From NCBI RefSeq assembly GCF_001580545.1, contig NZ_LRBG01000012.1, forward strand, positions 62,001 to 126,000: 64,000 nt of DNA. Reading direction: 5' to 3'. Position numbers and translations under genes: made by a program. Positions within the stretch are counted from its first letter, which is position 1; every line of letters starts with the position of its first letter. The stretch is from Paraburkholderia monticola (GTDB lineage Bacteria; Pseudomonadota; Gammaproteobacteria; Burkholderiales; Burkholderiaceae). This document shows, piece by piece, positions 23,824 to 32,370 of this stretch. Under the pieces are notes generated by a model. That model was not told the origin of the DNA. It did no database searches and saw nothing but the letters and a program-made list of their open reading frames with translations.

Positions 23824-26187
23824 GTGTTGAATCGTCTGGTAAGCAAGCTCGAGGCGTTCCTGTTCGGGCATCGCGCGATCACCTTGGGTGTGATCGCCGT
23901 CTTTACGGTCGTGATGGCCGTATTCGCATTGCAATTGCGCATGGACGCGGGATTCGACAAGCAGATTCCAACCCAGCACGAATACGTGAAAACGTTCCGG
24001 CAATACGGCAACGATCTGCTCGGCGCGAACCGGGTCACGGTCGTGCTGAAGGCGCGCAAGGGCACGATCTGGACACGCGAGGGCCTGACGCGCCTCTACC
24101 AGATCACGCAGGCCGTCGGTTATTTGCCGGATGTCGATCGCGGCGGCGTGCAGTCGCTCTGGACGCCTAATTCCTTCGTCAACGAAATCACCGAAGACGG
24201 TTTTCGCGCGGACCCGCTGATCGACGGCACGATCACGCCGGAGAGTCTGACGCCGGAGAAGATCGACTCGATTCGCCAGTCGACCTCGGCGGGCGGCTAC
24301 GTCGGCGTGCTCGTCTCGCGCGACCAGACGAGCGCGATGGTCACGGCCGAGCTGAACGAGCGCGATGCGAACGGCAACGCGCTCGACTATGTGGCCTTTA
24401 ACCATCTGCTCGAACAGAAGCTGCGCCAGCCGTATGAAAACGGTGACTTTCAGGTGCAGATCATCGGCTTTGCCAAGCAGATCGGCGACATCGCCGATGG
24501 CGCATCCGGCGTGCTGGTGTTCTGCGCGCTCGCGCTGGTGCTGACGGCCGGCGCCGTCTACTGGTATAGCCGCTCGCTGCGCTTCACGATCCTGCCGATC
24601 GTGTGCTCGCTCACCTCGCTCGTCTGGCAGTTCGGCACGCTGCGCATCCTCGGTTTCGGGCTCGATCCGCTCGCGGTGCTGGTGCCGTTTCTGGTGTTCG
24701 CAATCGGCGTGTCGCACGGCATCCAGCAGATCAACTTCATCGTGCGCGAACTGTCGCACGGACGCACGCCGATGGAGGCCGCGCGCCACAGCTTCAGCGG
24801 CCTGCTGATTCCGGGCACGCTCGCGCTCGTCACCGCGCTGGTGTCGTTCGTGACGCTGCTGCTGATTCCGATTCCGATGGTGCGCGAGCTCGCGATCACG
24901 GCATCGCTCGGCGTCGGCTACAAGATCGTGACGAACCTCGTGATGCTGCCGGTCGTCGCATCGTGCCTGCATTTCACGAAGGAATACGCGGACCGCGCGC
25001 TCGCCGCGCGCAAGCGGCGCGCTCACTGGCTGAGGCTGCTTGCGCGCCTCGCCGAACCGCGCAACGCGGCGATCACGCTGGCGGTGACGGCGCTGGTATT
25101 CGGCATGGCGGTGTGGCAAAGCCGCGATCGCGTGGTCGGCACGTTGCAGCCGGGGGCGCCCGAGTTGCGCGCCGATTCGCGCTTCAACGAAGACGCGGTG
25201 GCGATCTCCAGCAGCTACGACGTCGGCCTCGACTGGCTCACGGTCGTGTTCGAAGCGCCGAATTCGGGCGATTGCACCGATCCGCGCCTCGGCCTGTTCG
25301 AGGACGACTTCGTCGGGTCGGTGAGTCGCGTGCCGGGCGTCGTCTCGGTCAGCTCGTATCCGCAGATGCTGCGCACCTACAACGAGGGCTACAACGAAGG
25401 CAATCCGAAGATGTTCGTCGTGCCGATCGATCCGACCAACTATGCGGCACTGAGCGCGGAGATCAACCGCGTGCACGGCTACATGACGAAGGATTGCCGC
25501 ATGAGCGCGGTGCATCTGTTCCTGTCGGATCACAAGGCCTCGACGATCAATCGTGTGATCGACGCGGTGAAGACCTATCGCACGGAGAACCATCTGGACG
25601 GCGTGACGATCCGCCTCGCCGCCGGCAACGCGGGCGTGCTGGCCGCGACCAACGACGAAGTGGCGCGCAGCGAACTGCCGATGATGCTCTACGTGTACGC
25701 GGCGATCATCGTGCTCGTGCTGCTCGCGTATCGCGACTTCCGTGCGGTGATCGCGTGCTGCCTGCCGCTGACCGTGGCGACCTTCATCGGCTACTGGTTC
25801 ATGAAGCAACTGCAGATCGGCCTGACGGTCGCAACGCTGCCGGTGATGGTGCTCGCGGTCGGCATCGGCGTCGACTACGCGTTCTATATCTACAACCGCC
25901 TGCAGGAGCATCTCTCGCATGACATGCCGATCGTGAAGGCGGTCGAGCAGGCGATTCTCGAAGTCGGCGTGGCGACGATCTTCACGGCGATCACGCTCGC
26001 GGTGGGTGTGGCGACATGGAGCTTCTCGGCGCTGAAGTTCCAGGCGGACATGGGCAAGCTGCTCGCGTTCATGTTCATCGTCAATCTCGTGATGGCGATG
26101 ACGGCGCTGCCCGCGCTCGCGGTCTGGCTCACGCGGCTCTTTCCGCGCCGCTCGGCGGTCAAGAGCTCGAGCTTCTTCACTCACTAG
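23824..26187 (+). CDS. RND/MMPL-family transporter
   Basis: 787 residues from GTG 23824. Twelve predicted helices in two halves: a single helix near residues 18-36, a periplasmic loop (IPTQHEYVKTFRQYGNDLLG), five helices (GIQQINFIVREL between two of them), then the same pattern repeated with GVDYAFYIYNRLQEHL. The conserved Asp in GIGVDYAF fits proton coupling. It resembles MMPL/HpnN-type lipid or hydrophobe exporters rather than AcrB. No membrane-fusion protein is present; DUF1329 may take that role. Confidence 0.88.
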   Translation: MLNRLVSKLEAFLFGHRAITLGVIAVFTVVMAVFALQLRMDAGFDKQIPTQHEYVKTFRQYGNDLLGANRVTVVLKARKGTIWTREGLTRLYQITQAVGYLPDVDRGGVQSLWTPNSFVNEITEDGFRADPLIDGTITPESLTPEKIDSIRQSTSAGGYVGVLVSRDQTSAMVTAELNERDANGNALDYVAFNHLLEQKLRQPYENGDFQVQIIGFAKQIGDIADGASGVLVFCALALVLTAGAVYWYSRSLRFTILPIVCSLTSLVWQFGTLRILGFGLDPLAVLVPFLVFAIGVSHGIQQINFIVRELSHGRTPMEAARHSFSGLLIPGTLALVTALVSFVTLLLIPIPMVRELAITASLGVGYKIVTNLVMLPVVASCLHFTKEYADRALAARKRRAHWLRLLARLAEPRNAAITLAVTALVFGMAVWQSRDRVVGTLQPGAPELRADSRFNEDAVAISSSYDVGLDWLTVVFEAPNSGDCTDPRLGLFEDDFVGSVSRVPGVVSVSSYPQMLRTYNEGYNEGNPKMFVVPIDPTNYAALSAEINRVHGYMTKDCRMSAVHLFLSDHKASTINRVIDAVKTYRTENHLDGVTIRLAAGNAGVLAATNDEVARSELPMMLYVYAAIIVLVLLAYRDFRAVIACCLPLTVATFIGYWFMKQLQIGLTVATLPVMVLAVGIGVDYAFYIYNRLQEHLSHDMPIVKAVEQAILEVGVATIFTAITLAVGVATWSFSALKFQADMGKLLAFMFIVNLVMAMTALPALAVWLTRLFPRRSAVKSSSFFTH

Positions 26188-26220
26188 CGCGCCATCGGGA
26201 CTACCTAAGGACAACGCATC

Positions 26221-27216
26221 ATGCAAAAGACAAAGAGCCTGAAGAGCGCCTGCGCGGCAGCGCTCGCCGTGCTGGCAGCGCTTTGCTGCGCACACGACGC
26301 GCTCGCGGGCGCCGCGCCCGACACCAAGGTCGCGCTCACGGCCGCGAAACATCGCGACGGCGCGGAGCGCTCGATGATGCTCGGCGCGACGCTCGCCGGC
26401 AGCCGCATCGTCGCGGTCGGCGAACGGGGCGTGATTCTGCTGTCGGACGACAACGGCGCGCATTTCCGCCAGGCGCACGACGTGCCGGCCAATGCGACGC
26501 TGACCTCGGTCGCCTTCGCCGATGCGCAGCACGGCTGGGCGGCCGGGCACTGGGGCGTCGTGCTGCGCACCGACGACGGCGGCGAGAACTGGCGCGTGCA
26601 ACGCTCCGATACCAGTGTCGACCAGCCGCTGTTCTCGATCGCGTTCCGCGACGAGCGTCACGGCTGGGCCGTGGGCCTGTGGTCGCTGCTCGTCACGACC
26701 GACGACGGCGGCGCCACCTGGAAGACCCAACCGCTTGGCCAGAGCGCGGGCGGAGGCGACGCCAAAAGCGGACTGAATCTGTTCTCGGTGTTCGCGGGCC
26801 AGGGCAAGGACGTCTATATCGCGGCCGAGCAGGGCACCGTCTACCGCTCCAACGATGACGGCGCGAGCTGGCAGGCGCTGCACACGGGCTACAAGGGCAC
26901 GCTGTGGAGCGGCGTGGTGGCGTCCGATCGGACGATCTACGTGGGCGGACTGCGCGGCAATCTGTTCGCGAGCAGCGACAACGGCGCGACGTGGCAGCCG
27001 GTGGCGTCCGGCGCCAGCGGTTCGATCACCGATCTCGTCGCGAACGCGCACGGCGTGGCCGCCGTGGCACTAGATGGCTCCGTGACGGTAAGACAGCCGG
27101 GCGCGCGCGAATTCGTGGCGAAGCAATTGCCGGGCCGCGACGCGCTGACCGCGCTGGTATTGAGCAACGACGGCTCGCCCGTGCTGTTTTCGAAAGACGG
27201 CGTGATCGCCCGCTAA
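26221..27216 (+). CDS. YCF48/HCF136-like beta-propeller protein
   Basis: 331 residues. Signal peptide ending DALAGAAP, then repeated BNR/YCF48 units of the type HGWAAGHWGVVLRTDDGG, HGWAVGLWSLLVTTDDGGATW and TIYVGGLRGNLFASSDNGATW. The fold is a periplasmic propeller. Such proteins regularly sit with DUF1329/DUF1302/RND genes and may act as an assembly factor or scaffold. It starts 33 bp after the RND gene. Confidence 0.87.
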   Translation: MQKTKSLKSACAAALAVLAALCCAHDALAGAAPDTKVALTAAKHRDGAERSMMLGATLAGSRIVAVGERGVILLSDDNGAHFRQAHDVPANATLTSVAFADAQHGWAAGHWGVVLRTDDGGENWRVQRSDTSVDQPLFSIAFRDERHGWAVGLWSLLVTTDDGGATWKTQPLGQSAGGGDAKSGLNLFSVFAGQGKDVYIAAEQGTVYRSNDDGASWQALHTGYKGTLWSGVVASDRTIYVGGLRGNLFASSDNGATWQPVASGASGSITDLVANAHGVAAVALDGSVTVRQPGAREFVAKQLPGRDALTALVLSNDGSPVLFSKDGVIAR

Positions 27217-27220
27217 ACCA

Positions 27221-27265
27221 GATCAACCAGACTAACCCGATCAACCGGATCAACGAGATCAATCA
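27221..27265 (+). repeat. Five tandem 9-bp units between the propeller and aldehyde dehydrogenase genes
   Basis: The units read GATCAACCA, GACTAACCC, GATCAACCG, GATCAACGA and GATCAATCA, back to back. They fill the intergenic gap and end immediately before the GGAG ribosome site of the aldehyde dehydrogenase gene. This looks like a slippage-generated spacer. Confidence 0.8.
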
Positions 27266-27274
27266 GGAGCAGAC

Positions 27275-28753
27275 ATGAATATCGACGCATTGCTTGCGAA
27301 CCTCCACACCCAGATGATCGTGGGTGGCCATGCCACCGCCGCGCGCAGCGGCAAGACCTTCGCGGTCTATGACCCGGCCACCGGCCGTGAAATCGCGCAG
27401 GTGCCCGACGGCGACGCCGAGGACGTCGCGGCCGCCGTCGCCGTCGCGAAGAGCGCGTTCGAATCGAACGAATGGCGCCGCATGCCGCCGGCCGCGCGTG
27501 AACGTCTGCTGCTCAAGCTCGCCGATCTGGTCGAGCAGCATGGCGACGAACTCGCCGCGCTCGAAACCCTGAACCAGGGCAAGCTGCTCGGCTTCTCGCG
27601 CATGCTCGAAGTGGGCGGCAGCGCGCAGTGGTTGCGCTATATGGCCGGCTGGGCGACCAAGATCGAGGGCAGCACGGTCGATCTGTCGCTGAGCTTTCCG
27701 CCGGGCGTGCAGTATCGCGCGTCGACGCAGCGCGTGCCGGCCGGCGTGGTCGCCGCGATCGTGCCGTGGAATTTCCCGTTGCTGATGGCGGTCTGGAAGA
27801 TCGCGCCGGCGCTCGCCTGCGGCTGCACCGTGGTGCTCAAGCCCGCCGAGGAAACGCCGCTGACCGCGATCCGCCTCGCCGAGCTCGCGCTCGAAGCCGG
27901 CTTCCCGGCGGGCGTGCTGAACGTCGTCACCGGCCGCGGCGAAACCGCGGGCGCGGCGCTGGTGCGCCATCCCGACGTCGACAAGGTGACGTTCACCGGC
28001 TCGACCGAAGTGGGCCGTCTGATCGGCGCGCAATGCGGCCGTGATATCCGCCGCGTGTCGCTCGAACTGGGCGGCAAGAGCCCGGTGATCGTGCTCGACG
28101 ACTGCGATCCGCGCAAGGCGATCGAAGGCGCGGCGGGCGCGATCTTCTTCAATCACGGCCAGGTGTGCACGGCGGGCTCGCGCCTCTATGTGCCGCGCAA
28201 GATGTACGGGCAGATCGTCGAAGGCATCGCGCAGGTCGCCAACAGCCTCGTGCTCGGTTCCGGTTTCGACGAGAAGACGCAGATGGGTCCGCTCGTGTCG
28301 TCGCGTCATCGCGACAAGGTCGTCGGCATGATCGCGGAGGGCCGCGCGCAGGGCGGTGAAATCCTCGCGGGTGGCGCGGCGCACGACGGCGCCGGCTATT
28401 TCGTGCGCCCGACCGTGGTCGCCAACGAAGCGCGCCGGCCGCTTTCGCTCGTCAACGAGGAAGTGTTCGGCCCGGTGCTGGTCGCGATGCCTTACGACGA
28501 TCTGGAGGAAGCGATCAGCGCCGCGAATTCGAGCGAGTACGGCCTGGGCGCGAGCGTCTGGACCAACCAGCTCGACAAGGCGCTGCGCGTGGTCGATCGC
28601 ATGGAGGCCGGCACGGTGTGGGTCAATTCGCACAACATGGTCGATCCGGCTTTGCCGTTCGGCGGCTTCAAGTCGTCGGGCGTCGGTCGCGAGCACGGGC
28701 GCGCGATCATCGATGCGTACACCGAGACGAAATCGGTCTGCTTCGCCTACTGA
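27275..28753 (+). CDS. NAD-dependent aldehyde dehydrogenase, phenylacetaldehyde-dehydrogenase-like
   Basis: 492 residues. All family signatures are present: IVPWNFPLLMAVWKIAPAL, FTGSTEVGRLI for the cofactor, general base Glu in SLELGGKSP, nucleophile Cys298 in FNHGQVCTAGS, and EVFGPVL. Length and motifs fit the FeaB/betaine-aldehyde group. In this operon it would oxidise the aldehyde from the amine dehydrogenase (for example phenylacetaldehyde) to the acid in the cytosol. Substrate is inferred from context. Confidence 0.92.
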   Translation: MNIDALLANLHTQMIVGGHATAARSGKTFAVYDPATGREIAQVPDGDAEDVAAAVAVAKSAFESNEWRRMPPAARERLLLKLADLVEQHGDELAALETLNQGKLLGFSRMLEVGGSAQWLRYMAGWATKIEGSTVDLSLSFPPGVQYRASTQRVPAGVVAAIVPWNFPLLMAVWKIAPALACGCTVVLKPAEETPLTAIRLAELALEAGFPAGVLNVVTGRGETAGAALVRHPDVDKVTFTGSTEVGRLIGAQCGRDIRRVSLELGGKSPVIVLDDCDPRKAIEGAAGAIFFNHGQVCTAGSRLYVPRKMYGQIVEGIAQVANSLVLGSGFDEKTQMGPLVSSRHRDKVVGMIAEGRAQGGEILAGGAAHDGAGYFVRPTVVANEARRPLSLVNEEVFGPVLVAMPYDDLEEAISAANSSEYGLGASVWTNQLDKALRVVDRMEAGTVWVNSHNMVDPALPFGGFKSSGVGREHGRAIIDAYTETKSVCFAY

Positions 28754-28779
28754 AGCCTACACTCAAGGGTCAATGCACC

Positions 28780-30015
28780 ATGGATACGTCAACAGTCGAA
28801 CTGCAGGACAGCGGCATGCGCGAACAGACGGATTCGAGTTCCCGGGCGCGCCTGTGGGTAGCGATACTCGCGGGCGTGGTCGGGCCGGAGGTGTTCATCG
28901 TCCAGCCGGCGGTCGTCGAGGGCTTCGTCAAGTATCTCGGCTTCGACGCGGTGGCGGCGGGCTACGCGGCGTCGATCGAGGTGTGGGGCATTGCCCTCAG
29001 CTCGATCCTGCTGCCGCTTGTCGCGAAACGCGTGAACTGGCGCACGGTGAGCGTGCTGTCGATCCTGCTGATGGCGGCCGGCAACGCGGCTTCCGCGTTC
29101 ACGCCCGCGCATGACGTCTTTCTGGTGTTGCGATTCCTCGTCGGCATCGGCGCGGGCGGCCTGATCTCGCTGAGCTTCGCGGCGGTCGGGCTGACCGCGA
29201 ATCCGGACCGCAACTTCGGCTACCTGATCATGTGGGTGATGATCTATGGCGCGCTGGGGTTGTGGCTCGTGCCGAGCGCGTTCGCGCTCGGCGGCATCCG
29301 GCTGCTGCTGTTTTTCTTCGCCGCGTTTCCGTTGCTGGTGCTGCCGTTCGTGCGCTTTTTGCCGCGCGGCGGCGAGAGCGCGCCGCATTCCGACGCGAAT
29401 GCGATCGAACTGCCCACGCCCGCGAAGGCGTCCGCGTTACTGGCGATGCTGCTGTACTTCGTCGCGCAGGGCATCGTGTGGGCGTATCTGTTCCTGATCG
29501 GCACCAACGACGGCCTCGACGAGCAGCAGGTCGCCAACGCGCTGACGCTGTCGCAGTTCATGGGCGTGCTCGGCGCATGGGCGTTCGGTGCGTGCGGCGC
29601 GCGCATCGGCCGCTCGCGCGCGCTCACGGCGAGCGTGCTCGGCGGTTCGTTGTGCCTGCTTCTGCTGACCGCGCACACGACGTTCGCGATCTTCGCGCTC
29701 GTCGTGTGCATCTACAACTTTTTCTGGAACGTGGCCCAGCCGGCCTTGCTGTCGGCGATGGCCGTGTTCGACCGGCGCGGGCGGATGGTCCTCGCGGCGA
29801 CCGCGATGCAGATGATCGGCCTCGCGGCCGGCCCCGCGTTCGCGGCCTTCGTCATGACGTCGGGCACCTATTCGACCGTCATCGGTTCCGGCGTCGCGCT
29901 GTTCGTCGCGAGCTGGTTCCTCATCTATTTTCCGGTGCGCCGTCATGCGTCCATGCTGCGCGAGGCCAGCGCGAACGCCAACGCCGCTCCACTCACGGAG
30001 ACGCCTCATGCCTGA
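28780..30015 (+). CDS. MFS transporter
   Basis: About 411 residues with twelve hydrophobic helices in two halves. The loop 2-3 motif is weak (LLPLVAKRVNWRTVSV), and the second half contains FGACGARIGRSRALTASV. It probably imports the amine, amino alcohol or a product. The specific substrate is not visible. ATG 28780 begins 27 bp after the aldehyde dehydrogenase. It overlaps the PLP enzyme gene by 8 bp. Confidence 0.85.
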   Translation: MDTSTVELQDSGMREQTDSSSRARLWVAILAGVVGPEVFIVQPAVVEGFVKYLGFDAVAAGYAASIEVWGIALSSILLPLVAKRVNWRTVSVLSILLMAAGNAASAFTPAHDVFLVLRFLVGIGAGGLISLSFAAVGLTANPDRNFGYLIMWVMIYGALGLWLVPSAFALGGIRLLLFFFAAFPLLVLPFVRFLPRGGESAPHSDANAIELPTPAKASALLAMLLYFVAQGIVWAYLFLIGTNDGLDEQQVANALTLSQFMGVLGAWAFGACGARIGRSRALTASVLGGSLCLLLLTAHTTFAIFALVVCIYNFFWNVAQPALLSAMAVFDRRGRMVLAATAMQMIGLAAGPAFAAFVMTSGTYSTVIGSGVALFVASWFLIYFPVRRHASMLREASANANAAPLTETPHA

Positions 30016-31291
30016 TCAGGATCTGCTGCAACGCCGCTACCGCGTACTCGGCAAACGCGCGCCGCTGTTCTACGACGAGCCGTTGCATCTGGTGCGCGGC
30101 GAGGGCGTCTGGCTGTACGACGCCGAAGGCAGGCGCTATCTCGACGCGTACAACAATGTGCCGCATGTCGGGCACTGCCATCCGCGCATCAGCGACGCGA
30201 TCGCGCGGCAGGCTTCGCAGCTGAACACGAGCACGCGGTATCTGCACGAGAACATCGTTGCGTATGGCGAGCGGCTCGTGTCGACCTTCGACGCGTCGCT
30301 GCCGATGGTGATGTTCTGCTGCACCGGCAGCGAGGCGAACGAACTCGCGTTGCGCATCGCGCGCGAATGCACCGGCAACATGGGCATCATCTGCACCGCG
30401 CATTCGTATCACGGCAACACGGCGGCGGTCGTGCAGGTCAGCTCGTTTCTGTCGACGGCCGAGCAGCGGGGGCGCTACGTCCGCACGATTCCGGTCATCG
30501 ACCCGTATCGCGAACGCGGCGACATGAGCGAGGACGAACTGGCGACGCGCTACGCCGACGAAGTGCAGAAGGCGATCGACGCCTTCGAAGCCGACGGCGT
30601 GCGCGTCGCCGGCCTGCTGATGTGCTCGGGGCTGTCGTGCGAGGGTTTGCCGGACGTGCCCGCGGGTTACCTCGCGCGCGCCGTGGAGAAGGTGCGTCGC
30701 GCGGGCGGCGTCTATATCTCGGACGAAGTGCAGGGCGGCTTCGCGCGTTTCGGCTCGCATTTCTGGGGTCACCAGAAGCTCGGCGTGACGCCCGACATCG
30801 TCACGATGGGCAAGCCGATGGGCAACGGCCATCCGCTCGCCGGCGTGGTGGCGCGCCGCGAGCTGATGGAAGACTTCGCCGAGCGCAATCCGATGTACTT
30901 CAACACGTTCGCGGGCAACCCCGTTTCATGCGCGGCGGGCATGGCCGTGCTCGACGTGATCGCCGACGAAGGGCTGCAAGGCAATGCGCAGACCGTGGGC
31001 CGCTACGTGCTCGACATGCTGCGCGGACTCGCCGACAAGCATGCGGCGATCGGCGACGTGCGCGGCAGCGGTCTGTTCTTCGCGGTCGAGATGGTCGAAG
31101 ACCGGGTCGCGAAGACACCGGCCGGCGGCGTGGCGCGTCGCGTCGTCAATGCGATGCGCGAGCGTGGTGTGCTGATCAGCCGGATCGGCGTGCACGACAA
31201 CATCCTCAAGATCCGTCCGCCGATGCCGTTCTCGACCGCTCACGCCGATCAGCTGATCGACACGCTCGACGCCGTGCTCTGCTCCCTCTGA
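30008..31291 (+). CDS. Class-III PLP enzyme, probably an amino-alcohol-phosphate phospho-lyase
   Basis: 427 residues with the class-III aminotransferase fold: YLDAYNNVPHVGHCHP, CCTGSEANELALRIAR, ISDEVQGGFARFG and the PLP lysine (Lys269) in VTMGKPMGNGHP. Start motif and CCTGSEAN are those of the ethanolamine-phosphate / 5-phosphohydroxylysine phospho-lyase branch (AGXT2L type), which eliminates phosphate and ammonia to give an aldehyde. The adjacent APH-type kinase supports this over a true transaminase. Amino-group transfer is the alternative. Confidence 0.85.
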   Translation: MPDQDLLQRRYRVLGKRAPLFYDEPLHLVRGEGVWLYDAEGRRYLDAYNNVPHVGHCHPRISDAIARQASQLNTSTRYLHENIVAYGERLVSTFDASLPMVMFCCTGSEANELALRIARECTGNMGIICTAHSYHGNTAAVVQVSSFLSTAEQRGRYVRTIPVIDPYRERGDMSEDELATRYADEVQKAIDAFEADGVRVAGLLMCSGLSCEGLPDVPAGYLARAVEKVRRAGGVYISDEVQGGFARFGSHFWGHQKLGVTPDIVTMGKPMGNGHPLAGVVARRELMEDFAERNPMYFNTFAGNPVSCAAGMAVLDVIADEGLQGNAQTVGRYVLDMLRGLADKHAAIGDVRGSGLFFAVEMVEDRVAKTPAGGVARRVVNAMRERGVLISRIGVHDNILKIRPPMPFSTAHADQLIDTLDAVLCSL

Positions 31292-31299
31292 GGACCGCC

Positions 31300-32322
31300 A
31301 TGACCCGTACAGAAGACGCGCGCGCGTCGGAGGACGCGTTCGCGCTGCAATCTCTCGCCTCGCAGGCGCTGGAGCTCTGGGACCTCGACCGCCCGACGCT
31401 CGAGCCGATCAAGATCCGCGAGAACGCCGTGTTTCGCGTCGATACGCGGGACGGGCGCCGTGCCGTGCTGCGCATTCACCGGCTCGGCTATCACGACGAC
31501 GCGGCGCTTCACTCCGAATTCGAATGGATGCGCGCACTCGCCGGCGCAGGCATCGAAGTGCCGCAGGTGGTGAGCTCGCGCGAAGGGCGGCCGTTCGAGC
31601 GCGTGCACAGCGACGCGCTACCCGCGGGCCGCCAGATCGACGTGCTCGAATGGGTCGACGGGCGGCAGCTCGGCGCGCTCGAATCGGGCCTCGACGGCGG
31701 CGAGGGCGACATCGCGCAGCGCTACCACACGCTGGGCGGCATCGCGGCGCGCATGCACAACCATACGAGCGCGTGGCGCGCGCCCGACGGCTTCCAGCGA
31801 CATAGCTGGTGCGAACAGGGGCTGGCGGGCGACGAGCCGCTGTGGGGCCGCTACTGGGAGCTGGAGCAGCTGGACGCGTCGCAGCGGCGTCTGTTCGAGC
31901 GCGCGCGCGAGGCGATCTGGGCCGACCTGAACGCCTATGGCAAGGATGCCGAACGGTTCGGCCTGATCCACGCCGATCTCGTGCCGGAGAACGTGCTGGT
32001 GGACGGCGAGCGCGTGCGCGTGATCGATTTCGACGATGCGGGCTTTGGCTGGCACCTGTTCGACGTGGCGACGTCGTTGTACTTCATTCGCGGCGAGCCG
32101 TACTTCGATGCGGCCAGGCAGGCCTTCGTGACCGGCTATCGCGTGCATCGAGCGCTTTCCGACGAGCAGTTGCGGCAATTGCCGCTGTTCATGGCGGCGC
32201 GCAGCACGACCTACCTGGGCTGGGTGCACAGAAGAAAGCATACGGAGACCGCGAAGACGCTGACGCCGGTGCTGATCGACTATGCGACGTCGGCTGTCGA
32301 AGACTACCTGGGAGGCAGATAA
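31300..32322 (+). CDS. APH-family small-molecule kinase (hydroxylysine-kinase-like)
   Basis: 340 residues with the aminoglycoside-phosphotransferase/choline-kinase fold. N-lobe: ENAVFRVDTRDGRRAVLRIHR. Catalytic loop: GLIHADLVPENVLV. Metal-binding Asp: VIDFDDAGFGW. The pairing with a class-III PLP enzyme is that of ATP:amino alcohol kinase plus phospho-lyase. It is therefore expected to phosphorylate the hydroxyl of an amino alcohol before elimination. ATG 31300 starts 8 bp after the PLP enzyme stop. Confidence 0.85.
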   Translation: MTRTEDARASEDAFALQSLASQALELWDLDRPTLEPIKIRENAVFRVDTRDGRRAVLRIHRLGYHDDAALHSEFEWMRALAGAGIEVPQVVSSREGRPFERVHSDALPAGRQIDVLEWVDGRQLGALESGLDGGEGDIAQRYHTLGGIAARMHNHTSAWRAPDGFQRHSWCEQGLAGDEPLWGRYWELEQLDASQRRLFERAREAIWADLNAYGKDAERFGLIHADLVPENVLVDGERVRVIDFDDAGFGWHLFDVATSLYFIRGEPYFDAARQAFVTGYRVHRALSDEQLRQLPLFMAARSTTYLGWVHRRKHTETAKTLTPVLIDYATSAVEDYLGGR

Positions 32323-32325
32323 GCG

Positions 32326-32352
32326 AAAAGCCGGGGCGTGCCCCGGCTTTCC
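32326..32352. terminator. Bidirectional rho-independent terminator
   Basis: AAAGCCGGGGC (32327-32337) pairs with GCCCCGGCTTT (32340-32350) around a minimal loop. A-runs on one side and T-runs on the other make it work in both directions. It separates the operon from the convergent AraC-type gene. Confidence 0.9.
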
Positions 32353-32370
32353 ACGGTCGAACAGGTTGGG

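Noticed and set aside
23797..27051. A 1084-codon open frame on the minus strand
   Set aside because: It is antisense to the RND and propeller genes, has extreme Arg/His/Asp bias and no domain. It arises from the codon bias of the real genes.
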